From Membranihabitans maritimus (lineage in GTDB: Bacteria; Bacteroidota; Bacteroidia; Chitinophagales; Saprospiraceae), in NCBI RefSeq assembly GCF_021729145.1, contig NZ_JAJSLW010000013.1, forward strand, positions 1 through 64,000: DNA of 64,000 nt, in the 5' to 3' direction. Shown piece after piece: positions 47,617 to 56,527 of this stretch; position 1 is the stretch's first letter, and every line of letters starts with the position of its first letter. The position numbers and the translations under genes are program-made. Below the pieces are notes generated by a model, which had not been told where the DNA came from, did no database searches, and saw only the letters and a list, made by a program, of their open reading frames with translations.

Positions 47617-49509
47617 ATGAAACTACCTTATATCATATTCTTCGTTGTATTCTTCGCTTGTTTCGGAACTGTATTAATTTCCCAAAATCCGCAATTAGCC
47701 ATTCATTACTACAACAGGGGAGAATACGAAAAGGCAGGTAGCATTTTCGAAGAATTGGTAAAAAAAGAGCCCAGACATCCTTTTTATTTTGAAAAACTAA
47801 TGGATTGTTTGACGCAATTACGGGAATACGACACTGCCATAAAACGCATTGACGACCGTATTCAAGCCATGCCTGCGAATCCAATGAATTATTTCCTTAA
47901 AGGAAACATATACGAACTACAAAACAACAAAGAGGAAGCAGAAAAAAGCTTCCTGGCAGCTATCGAAAAAGCTTCCGGAGATGTAGCAATGGTTTCAAAA
48001 CTGGCACAAGATTTTCAGGAAAGGGGAAAATTCGAACTGGCATTGGCTACCTACCAAGAAATTCTGGATACTGAAAAGACCAACTCTTCTTTCCTATTTC
48101 CTATGGCTTCATTGCACTATCGATTAGGTCAATACGGTCCAATGATAGATCGTTATCTCGATGCTTTAGAAATGCGTCCCGAAAGTGCTAATTTTGTACT
48201 CAACTATTTTCAAAGATATCTACCAGACGACCACCTGGACACACTGGAAACAAAGGTATTAGAAAGACTTCAAAAATCGAGTATAGATGCATTTAATGAA
48301 GTATTAGCCTGGACCTATATTCAGCGGGATGATTTTTCAATGGCCTATCGCCAATTGCGATCCATAGACAAACGGAAAAATGAAAATGGATTTCGATTAT
48401 TTAAGTTGGGAAATGATGCTCTTGCTGCTGATGAATACAAAGATGCTGAGCGAATTTTTAATTATATCATTGCTGATAAAGGCCCCCAATCACCTTATTA
48501 TTTTGATTCCCATAAATCATTATTAAAAGCAAAACTAGCACAAATACAAAGCGGAAATGATTCTACCCAAAGGACATTACAACATGAACTGACATCCAAT
48601 TATTTGGTTCTAGTTGACAGTTTGGGATATACCCGCTTTTCTGCATCACTTGCTAAGGATATTGCCGAGATACAGGCATTTAATTTACATGACTATACGG
48701 CTGCAGTCGAAACCCTGGAGAAAGTCATAAGCATCAATGGAATTTCCAACAACCTATTAAGCCAGTCCAAACTTCTATTAGGCGATATTTACCTATCCAT
48801 TGGAGAAAGATGGGAAGCGACGCTTCTATACTCCCAGGTAGACAAAGCACATAAGGAAGACCGGATTGGACAAATGGCTAGATTTAAAAATGCAAAATTA
48901 TCGTACTATATGGGCGAATTTGACTGGGCTCAAAAACAATTTGACATACTCAAGTCAGCTACATCCAGATTAATTGCCAATGATGCGATCGATATGAGTG
49001 TTTTTATTATAGACAATATGGGGTTGGATACGACTGACCAAAATTTAAAAAACTATGCACGGGCCGATTTTTTACACTTTCAAAACAGAGATCAGGAATC
49101 GCTCGCAGCGCTGGATAGCTTAAAAAACAGATTAGACTCACTTCACAACCTCAGGGATGATATTTCATTCCTCGAAGCCCGTATCTATGAAGATAATAGA
49201 GCATACGATAAAGCCCTTTCCCAATATGCCCTACTCTGCAAAAGTTATCCCGACGGCATTTGGGCCGACAATGCATTATATGCGATGGCCCATCTATATG
49301 ATCAAAAATTGAATTCCCCTCTAAAAGCAAAGGATATTTATGAAAAGATTTTCCTGGAATATTCAAATAGTACTTTTGCCGTGAATGCCAGAAAAAGATT
49401 TCGGGAGATAAAAGCATTGTTTGAAAATGATGAGATCACTCCCAAAACGAATATACCGGGTAATCCCGGTGAGGAATCATTAGAAAAGGGTGAAATCAGA
49501 GAAAACTAA
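47617..49509 (+). CDS. Secreted tetratricopeptide-repeat protein
   Basis: A 630-residue protein with an N-terminal hydrophobic signal (IIFFVVFFACFGTVL). TPR units are visible throughout, for example AIHYYNRGEYEKAGSIFEEL at the start, and near the end ALSQYALLCKSYPDGIWADN with KDIYEKIFLEYSNS, as in outer membrane TolA-binding (YbgF-like) or gliding/assembly helpers. The C-terminus is polar. It is likely a periplasmic scaffold. The DUF4286 gene follows on the same strand after 64 bp. Confidence 0.82.
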   Translation: MKLPYIIFFVVFFACFGTVLISQNPQLAIHYYNRGEYEKAGSIFEELVKKEPRHPFYFEKLMDCLTQLREYDTAIKRIDDRIQAMPANPMNYFLKGNIYELQNNKEEAEKSFLAAIEKASGDVAMVSKLAQDFQERGKFELALATYQEILDTEKTNSSFLFPMASLHYRLGQYGPMIDRYLDALEMRPESANFVLNYFQRYLPDDHLDTLETKVLERLQKSSIDAFNEVLAWTYIQRDDFSMAYRQLRSIDKRKNENGFRLFKLGNDALAADEYKDAERIFNYIIADKGPQSPYYFDSHKSLLKAKLAQIQSGNDSTQRTLQHELTSNYLVLVDSLGYTRFSASLAKDIAEIQAFNLHDYTAAVETLEKVISINGISNNLLSQSKLLLGDIYLSIGERWEATLLYSQVDKAHKEDRIGQMARFKNAKLSYYMGEFDWAQKQFDILKSATSRLIANDAIDMSVFIIDNMGLDTTDQNLKNYARADFLHFQNRDQESLAALDSLKNRLDSLHNLRDDISFLEARIYEDNRAYDKALSQYALLCKSYPDGIWADNALYAMAHLYDQKLNSPLKAKDIYEKIFLEYSNSTFAVNARKRFREIKALFENDEITPKTNIPGNPGEESLEKGEIREN

Positions 49510-49573
49510 ATAATAGCAAACCATTAATCGTAAAATTTGGTTTTTTTAATACACTATAAAGAAAAAAAGTAAT

Positions 49574-49897
49574 TTGAAAATTGTCTATAACATAACGACC
49601 AAGATTGAAGATGAAGTGGCTAGAAAATGGTATCGGTGGATGATGGATGAACATATCCCGGCAATGATGGGAACCGGATGTTTTGAGTCATATCGCTTCT
49701 TTCAATTAACCAGTTTGCCAGAAGAAGAAGGCCATACATTTACAACCCAATTTGTAGCTGTACAACGTAAAAATCTTCAAAACTACCTGGACAATCACCT
49801 GTATGCGCTCCAGGCCAAAATGGACACAGAATTCAAAAATCAGTATGTTTCATTTCAGACCGTCATGAACTTATTGGATGAAGGGGAAACTGCATAG
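49574..49897 (+). CDS. DUF4286 family protein
   Basis: A 107-residue protein of the DUF4286 family, common in Bacteroidota: the entry IVYNITTKIEDEVARKWYRW, then HIPAMMGTGCFESYRFFQL and an alpha/beta ferredoxin-like end. The start is TTG at 49574; the frame has a stop (49547-49549) upstream and no ATG before the conserved N-terminus. The function is unknown. Confidence 0.85.
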   Translation: MKIVYNITTKIEDEVARKWYRWMMDEHIPAMMGTGCFESYRFFQLTSLPEEEGHTFTTQFVAVQRKNLQNYLDNHLYALQAKMDTEFKNQYVSFQTVMNLLDEGETA

Positions 49898-50258
49898 ATC
49901 GCTTTGAGTAAGCCATGGCCAATTGCCATCAGATCCTCGAAAGGTCAGAAGTCCAAAGTCTGATTTTTGTTGACAGAAAGAATTTGTCGATCGACAGGAT
50001 CTAAGGATTAGTACCTTTCGTTTTAGAATTTTGGGAGGAAGTTATTAGCACAAATATATTCGTAGCTTTTTAGACAAGAGTTTCAAGTAACGAGCCAAGA
50101 GTTTATAGGTGTTCACTCATGGATTGTAACTTGAAGCACACAACTTTGGGATTTCATTTTCCCAAACTTGTCGTAATTCCCCCTCCATATTGTCGTTTTC
50201 GCACAGGAATTTCACTTTAGAATGATAGTATATTTGTATTATCATCAATTCAAAAACA
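49898..50258. other. Intergenic gap of about 360 bp
   Basis: No open frame or strong hairpin was seen. A promoter box for the next gene lies at its right end. Confidence 0.4.
50229..50236 (+). promoter_or_regulatory. Bacteroidota-type -7 box, TATATTTG
   Basis: TATATTTG matches TAnnTTTG exactly and lies 23 bp before the ATG of the DinB-like gene. The upstream element is only a TTTC. Confidence 0.4.
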
Positions 50259-50801
50259 ATGAAAAGGAAGTTTTTTACCGAATTTAGTAATGCCTTTGAA
50301 ACTTTAATCTTAATGCTAACCTATTTAGATCAGGATCAGCTTAATACCAAACCTAAATCTACCAGTGGCACCGAAAATGAAGATGCTTTGACATCAGGCC
50401 AGATTGGGGACCATCTATATAAATCTTATTCAGTCCTTGAAACACTAAATGGTAAAACCTCTCCGGCAAACAGGCCGATTGATGCAAAAGCAATAGGGAT
50501 TCGTGAAACTTTTCTGGACTTCAACTCAAAGATGAAATCACCGGAGTTTATAGTACCCACCCAAGAACTCGTTGCCAAGGATTACCTGCTAACAAACCTA
50601 AAAGAAAGAACAGATGAGATCCTGGAATTTGTCCGGACGAAAGATCTCTCCCTTCTTTGCCTGGACTTTGAATTGCCAAATGCAGGAACATTAACCCGGT
50701 TGGAATGGCTACATTTTATTTCAGTCCATACACAAAGACATAACTATCAACTCCAAAATTTAATTGATTCTCTACCAACTAAACAATCTCTATTACCATG
50801 A
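50259..50801 (+). CDS. DinB-like four-helix protein
   Basis: A 180-residue protein with the DinB-family pattern: QIGDHLYKSYSVLETL with the first metal His, a central linker, and WLHFISVHTQRHNYQL with further His residues. The family often binds a metal and includes thiol-dependent S-transferases; no reaction can be named. It overlaps the SnoaL-like gene by 4 bp and shares its promoter. Confidence 0.72.
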   Translation: MKRKFFTEFSNAFETLILMLTYLDQDQLNTKPKSTSGTENEDALTSGQIGDHLYKSYSVLETLNGKTSPANRPIDAKAIGIRETFLDFNSKMKSPEFIVPTQELVAKDYLLTNLKERTDEILEFVRTKDLSLLCLDFELPNAGTLTRLEWLHFISVHTQRHNYQLQNLIDSLPTKQSLLP

Positions 50802-51142
50802 CACAAAGAAAAATACTCCTCAAAAAGATCAACGAAGCGTTTGCCAAAAACAATTCTGCATTTATAATTGAAAATATTTCCGATGATATTGAGTGGACAG
50901 TGCATGGAGATTTCATGATAAAGGGAAAAGAAGCCTTTACTAAAAAATTACAAAATATGGTTAGCGACGAAGAATTTCAACTAGAAATAGATAACATTAT
51001 TACTCACGGAAAAGAAGCTTCGGTAAATGGAACAATGAAATCCCCTAATAAAGAGGTATATGCCTTTTGTGATATCTATTCCTTTAGTGGGTTCAAAAAG
51101 GCCCGGATTCGAAAAATCACTTCCTACGTAATAAAGATCTAA
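50798..51142 (+). CDS. SnoaL/NTF2-like protein
   Basis: A 114-residue cone-shaped NTF2-like domain: the N-terminal helix with INEAFAKNNSAFIIENISDDIEWTV turning into the strand set, GKEAFTKKL, and the closing strands. Members bind or isomerise small molecules. Its start overlaps the stop of the DinB-like gene. It ends 3 bp before the end of the convergent fimbria-like operon. Confidence 0.75.
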   Translation: MTQRKILLKKINEAFAKNNSAFIIENISDDIEWTVHGDFMIKGKEAFTKKLQNMVSDEEFQLEIDNIITHGKEASVNGTMKSPNKEVYAFCDIYSFSGFKKARIRKITSYVIKI

Positions 51143-51145
51143 CCC

Positions 51146-51676
51146 CTATTCATTATCCCACATTGTATAAATGATTTCTGTCTCATAATCATCGGCTGGT
51201 AAAGCAAGTGATATCCCGGAAAACCTGTATTGCAGTGTTATGTTATCTACTTTACCATATCCTGTAAATAACGTAGTAGAAATATTCGTAATATTCTGGT
51301 AATTAACTCCTCCCGTTATAGAGCTTGGGTTACTAAGAATATCCAACAAACTATTATCAGGTGTCCCTCCGGTACGCCGGACAGCCGGAATTATAGAACC
51401 ATTCCAGTTAATATCAGATTTTCGCACTTCAATCCGAAATGGATTTGCACCAATTCCCAGAATCAATATAGAAGTGGTGTATCTTATATCCATAATATTT
51501 TGATTGGTTGCACTTTCAATAACATTGCTTAAATCATTACCCGCATCAGAGACTTGAGAAACATCCTGCACACTCATCCAATCAGTACCACTTAATGTCA
51601 TAGTACTTATTGTTTGTGCCGAAACACATGAAAAAGAAAAGACCAATGCCAAAGACACAAATTCCCTTACCATCAT
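51146..51676 (-). CDS. Putative minor/tip subunit of a fimbria-like system
   Basis: A 176-residue exported protein (signal MMVREFVSLALVFSFSCVSA). It is not closely like the two pilin-like proteins, but it ends with a similar strand pattern (NITLQYRFSG, then EIIYTMWDNE). A segment NIMDIRYTTSILILGI resembles a beta-strand core. It is the last gene of the operon, 1 bp after the second pilin-like gene. No family was recognised. A tip or anchoring role is inferred from position. Confidence 0.55.
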   Translation of the reverse strand: MMVREFVSLALVFSFSCVSAQTISTMTLSGTDWMSVQDVSQVSDAGNDLSNVIESATNQNIMDIRYTTSILILGIGANPFRIEVRKSDINWNGSIIPAVRRTGGTPDNSLLDILSNPSSITGGVNYQNITNISTTLFTGYGKVDNITLQYRFSGISLALPADDYETEIIYTMWDNE

Positions 51677-51677
51677 A

Positions 51678-52238
51678 CTAATTATCTGTAATAGTAAAAT
51701 GAACCGTTACTACGGCTGCAGATGACTCCGATAAATCCCCGAATTCATCGACTTCCAATGTATACGTTAGACGATGCCCGTTCCCTGCACCGCTACCAGT
51801 ATATCCCCGAACAATGTTATCTAAAATAACCTGAGGTGCAGATGTCAAAACCTTTTCCCCCGTGGAAATTCCGAGTACTCCATCCCCACTCCTCAGATAG
51901 TTAGCTGCTGTTAATTTTAATATCAATCCATCCGGAATACTTCCAGCAGTTACGTTGACATCAATCCTTTTGGTATTACCACTGCGGTCCGAACATGAAT
52001 AATTAATCCATTTGCTTTGATCCTCAGCCAAAGGTTGTGAGAATCCCAACCCCGCTTCAGAAATGGAACTAGTTGCCAATTGTATTTCCCCGGAAGGTTC
52101 AATATCCATAATAGCTATATCTCCAATAGAAACTCCAATATTTTTACTTTGGCTGACCAATAATTGTGCAGATAAATTCTCTTTCACAGCTACCATCATC
52201 AAACACACGAACACTATTATATTTAGGTTTTTATTCAC
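51678..52238 (-). CDS. Pilin-like subunit B
   Basis: A 186-residue exported protein. It is paralogous to the first gene of the operon: shared landmarks are IMDIEPSGEI, KWINYSCSD, LILKLTAA, YTGSGAGNGHRLTYTLE and the last strand VVTVHFTITDN. The pattern of an N-terminal strand, a central WINY and a closing alternating strand is that of alpha-type (CFA/I-like) fimbrial subunits; this is a structural guess. It overlaps the usher-like gene by 4 bp. Confidence 0.6.
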   Translation of the reverse strand: MNKNLNIIVFVCLMMVAVKENLSAQLLVSQSKNIGVSIGDIAIMDIEPSGEIQLATSSISEAGLGFSQPLAEDQSKWINYSCSDRSGNTKRIDVNVTAGSIPDGLILKLTAANYLRSGDGVLGISTGEKVLTSAPQVILDNIVRGYTGSGAGNGHRLTYTLEVDEFGDLSESSAAVVTVHFTITDN

Positions 52239-53998
52239 TCTTTATTGGATGAAATTTTAATTGTTTCTCCAGTCATCTTAATATTTTTCATTTTATTTTT
52301 CGCCACAAATTCAATCTTGACCCTTTCTCCTTCCCTTACCAGAATACTTTTTTCTAGTTGGCTAAACTGCAGGTTTTTATCAATTGAAAATTTCAGTACC
52401 TCGACACCCCATTTACCAGGTGGTATATCTGAAAAATTAAATTCCTCATTAATTTTACAAGCCTGTACCATTTTATTATCCCCATTACTTATTTTGATAT
52501 AAACAGGACGATCCAGGTCAGCTTCATATTGTAACACCTTATTTTGACCAGATAAAAGAGATATTCTTCCCTGTATCGATCCACCCTCTACAAAAATAAA
52601 ATCTTCTATTTTGTTTTCGTTCTGTCCCAACTCCAATTTTACCGGTGTTGGCCTTTTAGCTACAAAACCCAATGGGATAGAAAATTCATCAGGAATGATA
52701 TAATAACTCCCTTCTCTGAGGTTATTAAATGAATATACACCCTCCGAATCTGATATAGTTTGCATGCCATTCAAATTAATGATAACACCTATCAAGGGCG
52801 TACCATCAGACTTTTTTAAGACCCCTCTAATACTTCCCAGGTTGTCATTTTTCTTATAGGGTATGCCTAAATTAAGGGTATAACCAACTGAACCAAAAAA
52901 CAGGTTCCGCGCTTGATTACGGGGCTTACTATACCTGGTAGAAATAGAAACAGAATGAGAAGGGTTGATAGTTGACGTCCAATTCAATGCAAAAAAATCC
53001 TGATTTAAGTAAAATTCTTCCGGAGTAAAAGAATTCTGATATGAAAGGTATAATTGCATCCAGTCGCTGACTGTCCAATTCAAACTGCCACCGTAAAACA
53101 ATGTTTCCAATTGATCCGCACCATATCTTTGACTATTTAAATAACTAAAGTGCCCAGACAGTGACAAACTTTTAAAAAATTCATACTCAATAGATCCTCC
53201 CATATTATAAAGCATAGATATTTTATCATCCGAAGATTTATAATTTCGGGTCTGCCCTATTTCAGAAAATAATCTATATCGAAATGTAGATAGATTTTCA
53301 TTGAAATTTAGTCTAAAATATACCTCTGAATAATCAAATAAATCCAATCGAAGCCGATCTTTTCGTCGTCTATATCCTGAGTTAAAACGGATATTGGATT
53401 GGTTTTCTAAACGATAGGAGAGAATTCCGGATATATTTTGAGATAGAGGTGCAGAAATATACAAAGTATCCAAAGATGGATTACTATCAGTATAATTCGC
53501 ATTTAAAGAGATATTTACTTTATCCATGGGATACAAAAAATTAGAATTTATAACGGTTGAATTCCTGTAGTACCCCAAAAATTCCGCACTGGCGAATAAT
53601 AGTCCGGCCGTAAATCGTATATCTTTAACCCGGGTATGTATATTACCAAAATATGAAAAAGACAACTCTCCTTTATCCCATTGAGAAGCCATTTCGCTTT
53701 CAAAACTCAGATTCTCTTTGTCAATATTGACGAAGACAGACGGAATATATACCGAAGAGTCCTCACCGGCAAAGTCTTTTCTCAAAAGCACTCCACCCCA
53801 TTTTGTAGTATTATTACGTTGAATTTCAGTTTTCAATCCCCACTCACTGCGTAATCCCGGAAAAAACCTGGGTTGTCCCCAAAATCCCTCTATAGAAGTA
53901 TTCCCCTTGTTTACAAATAACGAAGCCCCGCGGGAATACCTGCCAAATTCTGTCAAACGGGATAATTGAAAAAATTGATCACCAACCTTCCCCCCCAA
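52235..53998 (-). CDS. Usher-like outer-membrane barrel, 3' part of a frameshifted gene
   Basis: This frame (587 codons) has no true start, only a TTG inside a G7 tract. It begins with GGKVGDQFFQLSRLTEFGRY, which reads like the entry of fimbrial usher barrels (F-x-LS-x-LTE-x-GRY). There follow some 350 residues of alternating beta strands, then a carboxypeptidase-regulatory-like domain (GVLKKSDGTPLIGV, about 385-460) and a second beta domain (EGGSIQGRISLL). With one more G the frame joins the preceding one into a protein of about 904 residues. It would be the outer-membrane assembly pore. Identity as usher is inference. Confidence 0.6.
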   Translation of the reverse strand: MGGKVGDQFFQLSRLTEFGRYSRGASLFVNKGNTSIEGFWGQPRFFPGLRSEWGLKTEIQRNNTTKWGGVLLRKDFAGEDSSVYIPSVFVNIDKENLSFESEMASQWDKGELSFSYFGNIHTRVKDIRFTAGLLFASAEFLGYYRNSTVINSNFLYPMDKVNISLNANYTDSNPSLDTLYISAPLSQNISGILSYRLENQSNIRFNSGYRRRKDRLRLDLFDYSEVYFRLNFNENLSTFRYRLFSEIGQTRNYKSSDDKISMLYNMGGSIEYEFFKSLSLSGHFSYLNSQRYGADQLETLFYGGSLNWTVSDWMQLYLSYQNSFTPEEFYLNQDFFALNWTSTINPSHSVSISTRYSKPRNQARNLFFGSVGYTLNLGIPYKKNDNLGSIRGVLKKSDGTPLIGVIINLNGMQTISDSEGVYSFNNLREGSYYIIPDEFSIPLGFVAKRPTPVKLELGQNENKIEDFIFVEGGSIQGRISLLSGQNKVLQYEADLDRPVYIKISNGDNKMVQACKINEEFNFSDIPPGKWGVEVLKFSIDKNLQFSQLEKSILVREGERVKIEFVAKNKMKNIKMTGETIKISSNKE

Positions 53999-54948
53999 TT
54001 CCGGGCCTGATAATAAACGTAATATTCTTCATAATTCCCAAAAGTGGAATAGGCTATTCGATCCGGCGCTCGCAGGTGAAATTCCAACCTATTATTCCTT
54101 TTCTCATTCAATACCTTTTTTCCAAATATATCTGCCTGTATAACGGATCGCCAACTCCCTCCAATATGCCTCATTAATAGATTCCCTGTTATACTAATAG
54201 GAATTTTCTGGTAGTCGGGGACCTTATATCTTGAATCAGGGAAAACAGTAATACGATCGTAAAAATTTATAGATGTATCTATTTCTTCGGAAGTCCATTT
54301 TGTATGGATACTAATTCGTTTGCTCTTAATCAGTTCTCCATGTCCAGGGGTATTACCTTTTAATTCAATTTTTTCCACACCACCGGGTTCTATGAAGAGA
54401 CTATCCCGATTGAAGAAAATGAACTCCTTTGAATTCCCTTTCAATGTCAGAGGAATATTCCCCTTGTTTATCAATTGATATTGAGCTCTATATTCTTCAC
54501 CAGCAATTATATAATTTTTACCACTGATTTTATCGATACTGATATCGAAAATTTTACTGAAGTTCAAATGCAACATATCACTATATACCAATATGGTATC
54601 CTTATGATACAATCGAATGGGAATCCTTATCGATGGCATTTTGAAAGATTCTGGGACTCTCACTCTGAAAATAGCTATTAAAGTGTCAATTGGATTAACC
54701 GATTTGGCTTGTTGTAAATTGCTCATCCCAAACCAACCATTTGGAAGGTCCCATTCAGCACTTAAATAATATGAAATATCTTCACTACGATTCACGATCT
54801 GGGCTACAAAGCTTTGAGAGGATCCCGGTGATATTTCATGAACGGGTTCTTGCATCCATTCAATATCTAAATCCTGTGCCTGGATCCAGGAAAAGGGGAA
54901 AAATAATACTATTGTTAAAACAGGTCGTATATATAAATAATCAATCAT
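53953..54948 (-). CDS. Usher-like gene, 5' part
   Basis: 331 codons: signal peptide (IRPVLTIVLFFPFSWIQAQ), then Ig-like NEW3-type domains (ISPGSSQSFVAQIVNRSED, PLTLKGNSKEFIFFNRDSLF) and a strand-rich junction (NLLMRHIGGSWRSVIQADIF). The frame reaches the G7 tract at 53990-53996 and ends 12 codons after it at TGA (53953). The barrel continues in the other frame. Its start ATG lies inside the lost tail of the chaperone gene. An N-terminal extension of this size is unusual for an usher. Confidence 0.6.
   Translation of the reverse strand: MIDYLYIRPVLTIVLFFPFSWIQAQDLDIEWMQEPVHEISPGSSQSFVAQIVNRSEDISYYLSAEWDLPNGWFGMSNLQQAKSVNPIDTLIAIFRVRVPESFKMPSIRIPIRLYHKDTILVYSDMLHLNFSKIFDISIDKISGKNYIIAGEEYRAQYQLINKGNIPLTLKGNSKEFIFFNRDSLFIEPGGVEKIELKGNTPGHGELIKSKRISIHTKWTSEEIDTSINFYDRITVFPDSRYKVPDYQKIPISITGNLLMRHIGGSWRSVIQADIFGKKVLNEKRNNRLEFHLRAPDRIAYSTFGNYEEYYVYYQARNWGGRLVINFFNYPV
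53990..53996 (-). other. G7 homopolymer at the usher frameshift
   Basis: Seven C on the plus strand (seven G in the coding strand) lie exactly where the two usher frames switch. G8 (or G5) would restore one frame: Asn-Trp-Gly-Gly-Lys-Val-Gly-Asp. Homopolymers of this kind can vary in length by slippage, and they are also common sites of sequencing error. Confidence 0.8.
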
Positions 54949-55016
54949 CCTCTATTTCCAGACTAAGTTGGACACCAAATGCCTCATCACTCTGTGATTC
55001 AGCGATCAACATAGCC

Positions 55017-55742
55017 TCATGTTCCTCGTTCCAACTTCGGGATATCCACCCTGTACCGCTTGGAAGTAGACGGAAGGGTACGTAATCTTTTAGATGAAAA
55101 GACCCCTATTGAACTTCCTTGCTGGTCAAATATCTCCACATTCATAATAGCATTGATAAAACCATTTCCTTTATTTATAACATCAATATCCAGGTGGGAT
55201 TCTTCTCCACTATTTCGCAAATTCACATCAATAAAATCCAAATCAGGTTTTCCGGTTCCATTAATATTCGTAATAACCTGAATGGCATATCGAAAAACGG
55301 TCCTAATTCTGACCCCATTCCGATTTTGGCCCTCATCTAAAAGATCGGAAGGTTCTACCATTATAGCACTCCAGTAGGTTCCAATTAATTCAACATCCCC
55401 TGGGACTTCAATTGAGAAATTAACTTGTTTTTCCTCTTTCGGTTCCAGTGTCACCGATACAGGTGTTATGTTCAACCAACCTGCATTGGAACGATCCAGA
55501 CTCCCCGGTTCACCATATCTCGTCTCTCCTTTGTAATTAAATGAATAATCTGTCTGGTAAATCAAGACAGATTTTGATTCATTACCAATATTTTTTAATT
55601 GAATTACGCCTTTACTTTGATCTTCTCCGGCTAAATTAAATGTATGAGTCAAACCATTAACAACTACAATCTTACCTTGAGAAATTATAGGTATTAATAT
55701 AATAAGTAATGTAAATCTAATCCATTGAAAGACAAAAATCAT
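55017..55742 (-). CDS. Periplasmic fimbrial-chaperone-like protein, end frameshifted
   Basis: 241 codons with a signal peptide. The Ig-like folds show LAGEDQSKGVIQLKNIGNES and TYWSAIMVEPSD, typical for PapD-like/DUF916-type chaperones. The frame stops at 55017, but after an indel the next frame gives HEAMLIAESQSDEAFGVQL and then an acidic end, a good last strand for such proteins, closing at TGA 54941-54943 and overlapping the usher ATG (54948). A 2-bp loss (ACACAT to ACAT) at 55019-55021 or a single-base gain would explain it. It should guide pilin subunits through the periplasm. Confidence 0.65.
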   Translation of the reverse strand: MIFVFQWIRFTLLIILIPIISQGKIVVVNGLTHTFNLAGEDQSKGVIQLKNIGNESKSVLIYQTDYSFNYKGETRYGEPGSLDRSNAGWLNITPVSVTLEPKEEKQVNFSIEVPGDVELIGTYWSAIMVEPSDLLDEGQNRNGVRIRTVFRYAIQVITNINGTGKPDLDFIDVNLRNSGEESHLDIDVINKGNGFINAIMNVEIFDQQGSSIGVFSSKRLRTLPSTSKRYRVDIPKLERGT

Positions 55743-55794
55743 TACGTAAAAAATTTTATTAAAAGAAAATTCTTCCTTTAGTAAACTTTTATAA

Positions 55795-56355
55795 TTAGTT
55801 CGTAATAGTGTAAGTTACGGTAATGGTTTGACCTGTGCTTGCTTGCAGATTACTAAAATCACCTGTTCCCTGTGATTCAAGCGTATAGGTGAGATTGTGA
55901 CCGTTGGAAGCTCCATCCCCTGTATAAGCACTACCTATGCTTTCTATGATATTTTGTGCCATAGTATTACTTAAAGTCACCTCACCTGTAGGTGTTCCTG
56001 TAGTTCCTTCACCATTTCCTGCATCTGCAGCTGCTATAACCTTCAATATGTAACCAGGTGTAGCGGCACTTGTTTGAGCAGTAATATTCCTGGATTCCGA
56101 TCCTACATCTTCAAGCACAGAAGTATAATTGATCCATAAGCTACTATTAGGCGTACTTTCCATTGTTGCGCCCGCTTCATCAGGCGATGTAAGTCCCATG
56201 TCAATATCAATACTTCCAGAGGATTCTATATCCATAATAAATACCTCGTCTACAGAAATAGTAATATTGTGATCAGCAGATGCTACATCCTGAGAATAGG
56301 CGGTAAAAGAAATAAATAAAAACAGAGTGAAATTAATGTAATTTATATTCTTCAT
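55795..56355 (-). CDS. Pilin-like subunit A (likely major)
   Basis: A 186-residue exported protein (signal MKNINYINFTLFLFISFTAYS). Mature start NITISVDEVFIMDIESSG, then LWINYTSV, YILKVIAAADAGNGEG, YTGDGASNGHNLTYTLE and the last strand TITVTYTITN. It is paralogous to the subunit at 51678-52238. Small, Ser/Thr/Gly-rich and all beta, with the alternating last strand expected for strand exchange. It is the first gene of the operon, thus probably the major subunit. Confidence 0.6.
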   Translation of the reverse strand: MKNINYINFTLFLFISFTAYSQDVASADHNITISVDEVFIMDIESSGSIDIDMGLTSPDEAGATMESTPNSSLWINYTSVLEDVGSESRNITAQTSAATPGYILKVIAAADAGNGEGTTGTPTGEVTLSNTMAQNIIESIGSAYTGDGASNGHNLTYTLESQGTGDFSNLQASTGQTITVTYTITN

Positions 56356-56527
56356 AATTATAGGGTTACAATTCTTAAATAAAAATCAATACAATATACA
56401 AAAAATATCAAAATATGAATTCTTCTTGTTATAAATTAATATTTAAAAATTAGTTTCTTCATCTTTATAACATTCATTATATTGACCACATACTAAATTA
56501 ATATTAACTTTAACACTAAACTTCCTT

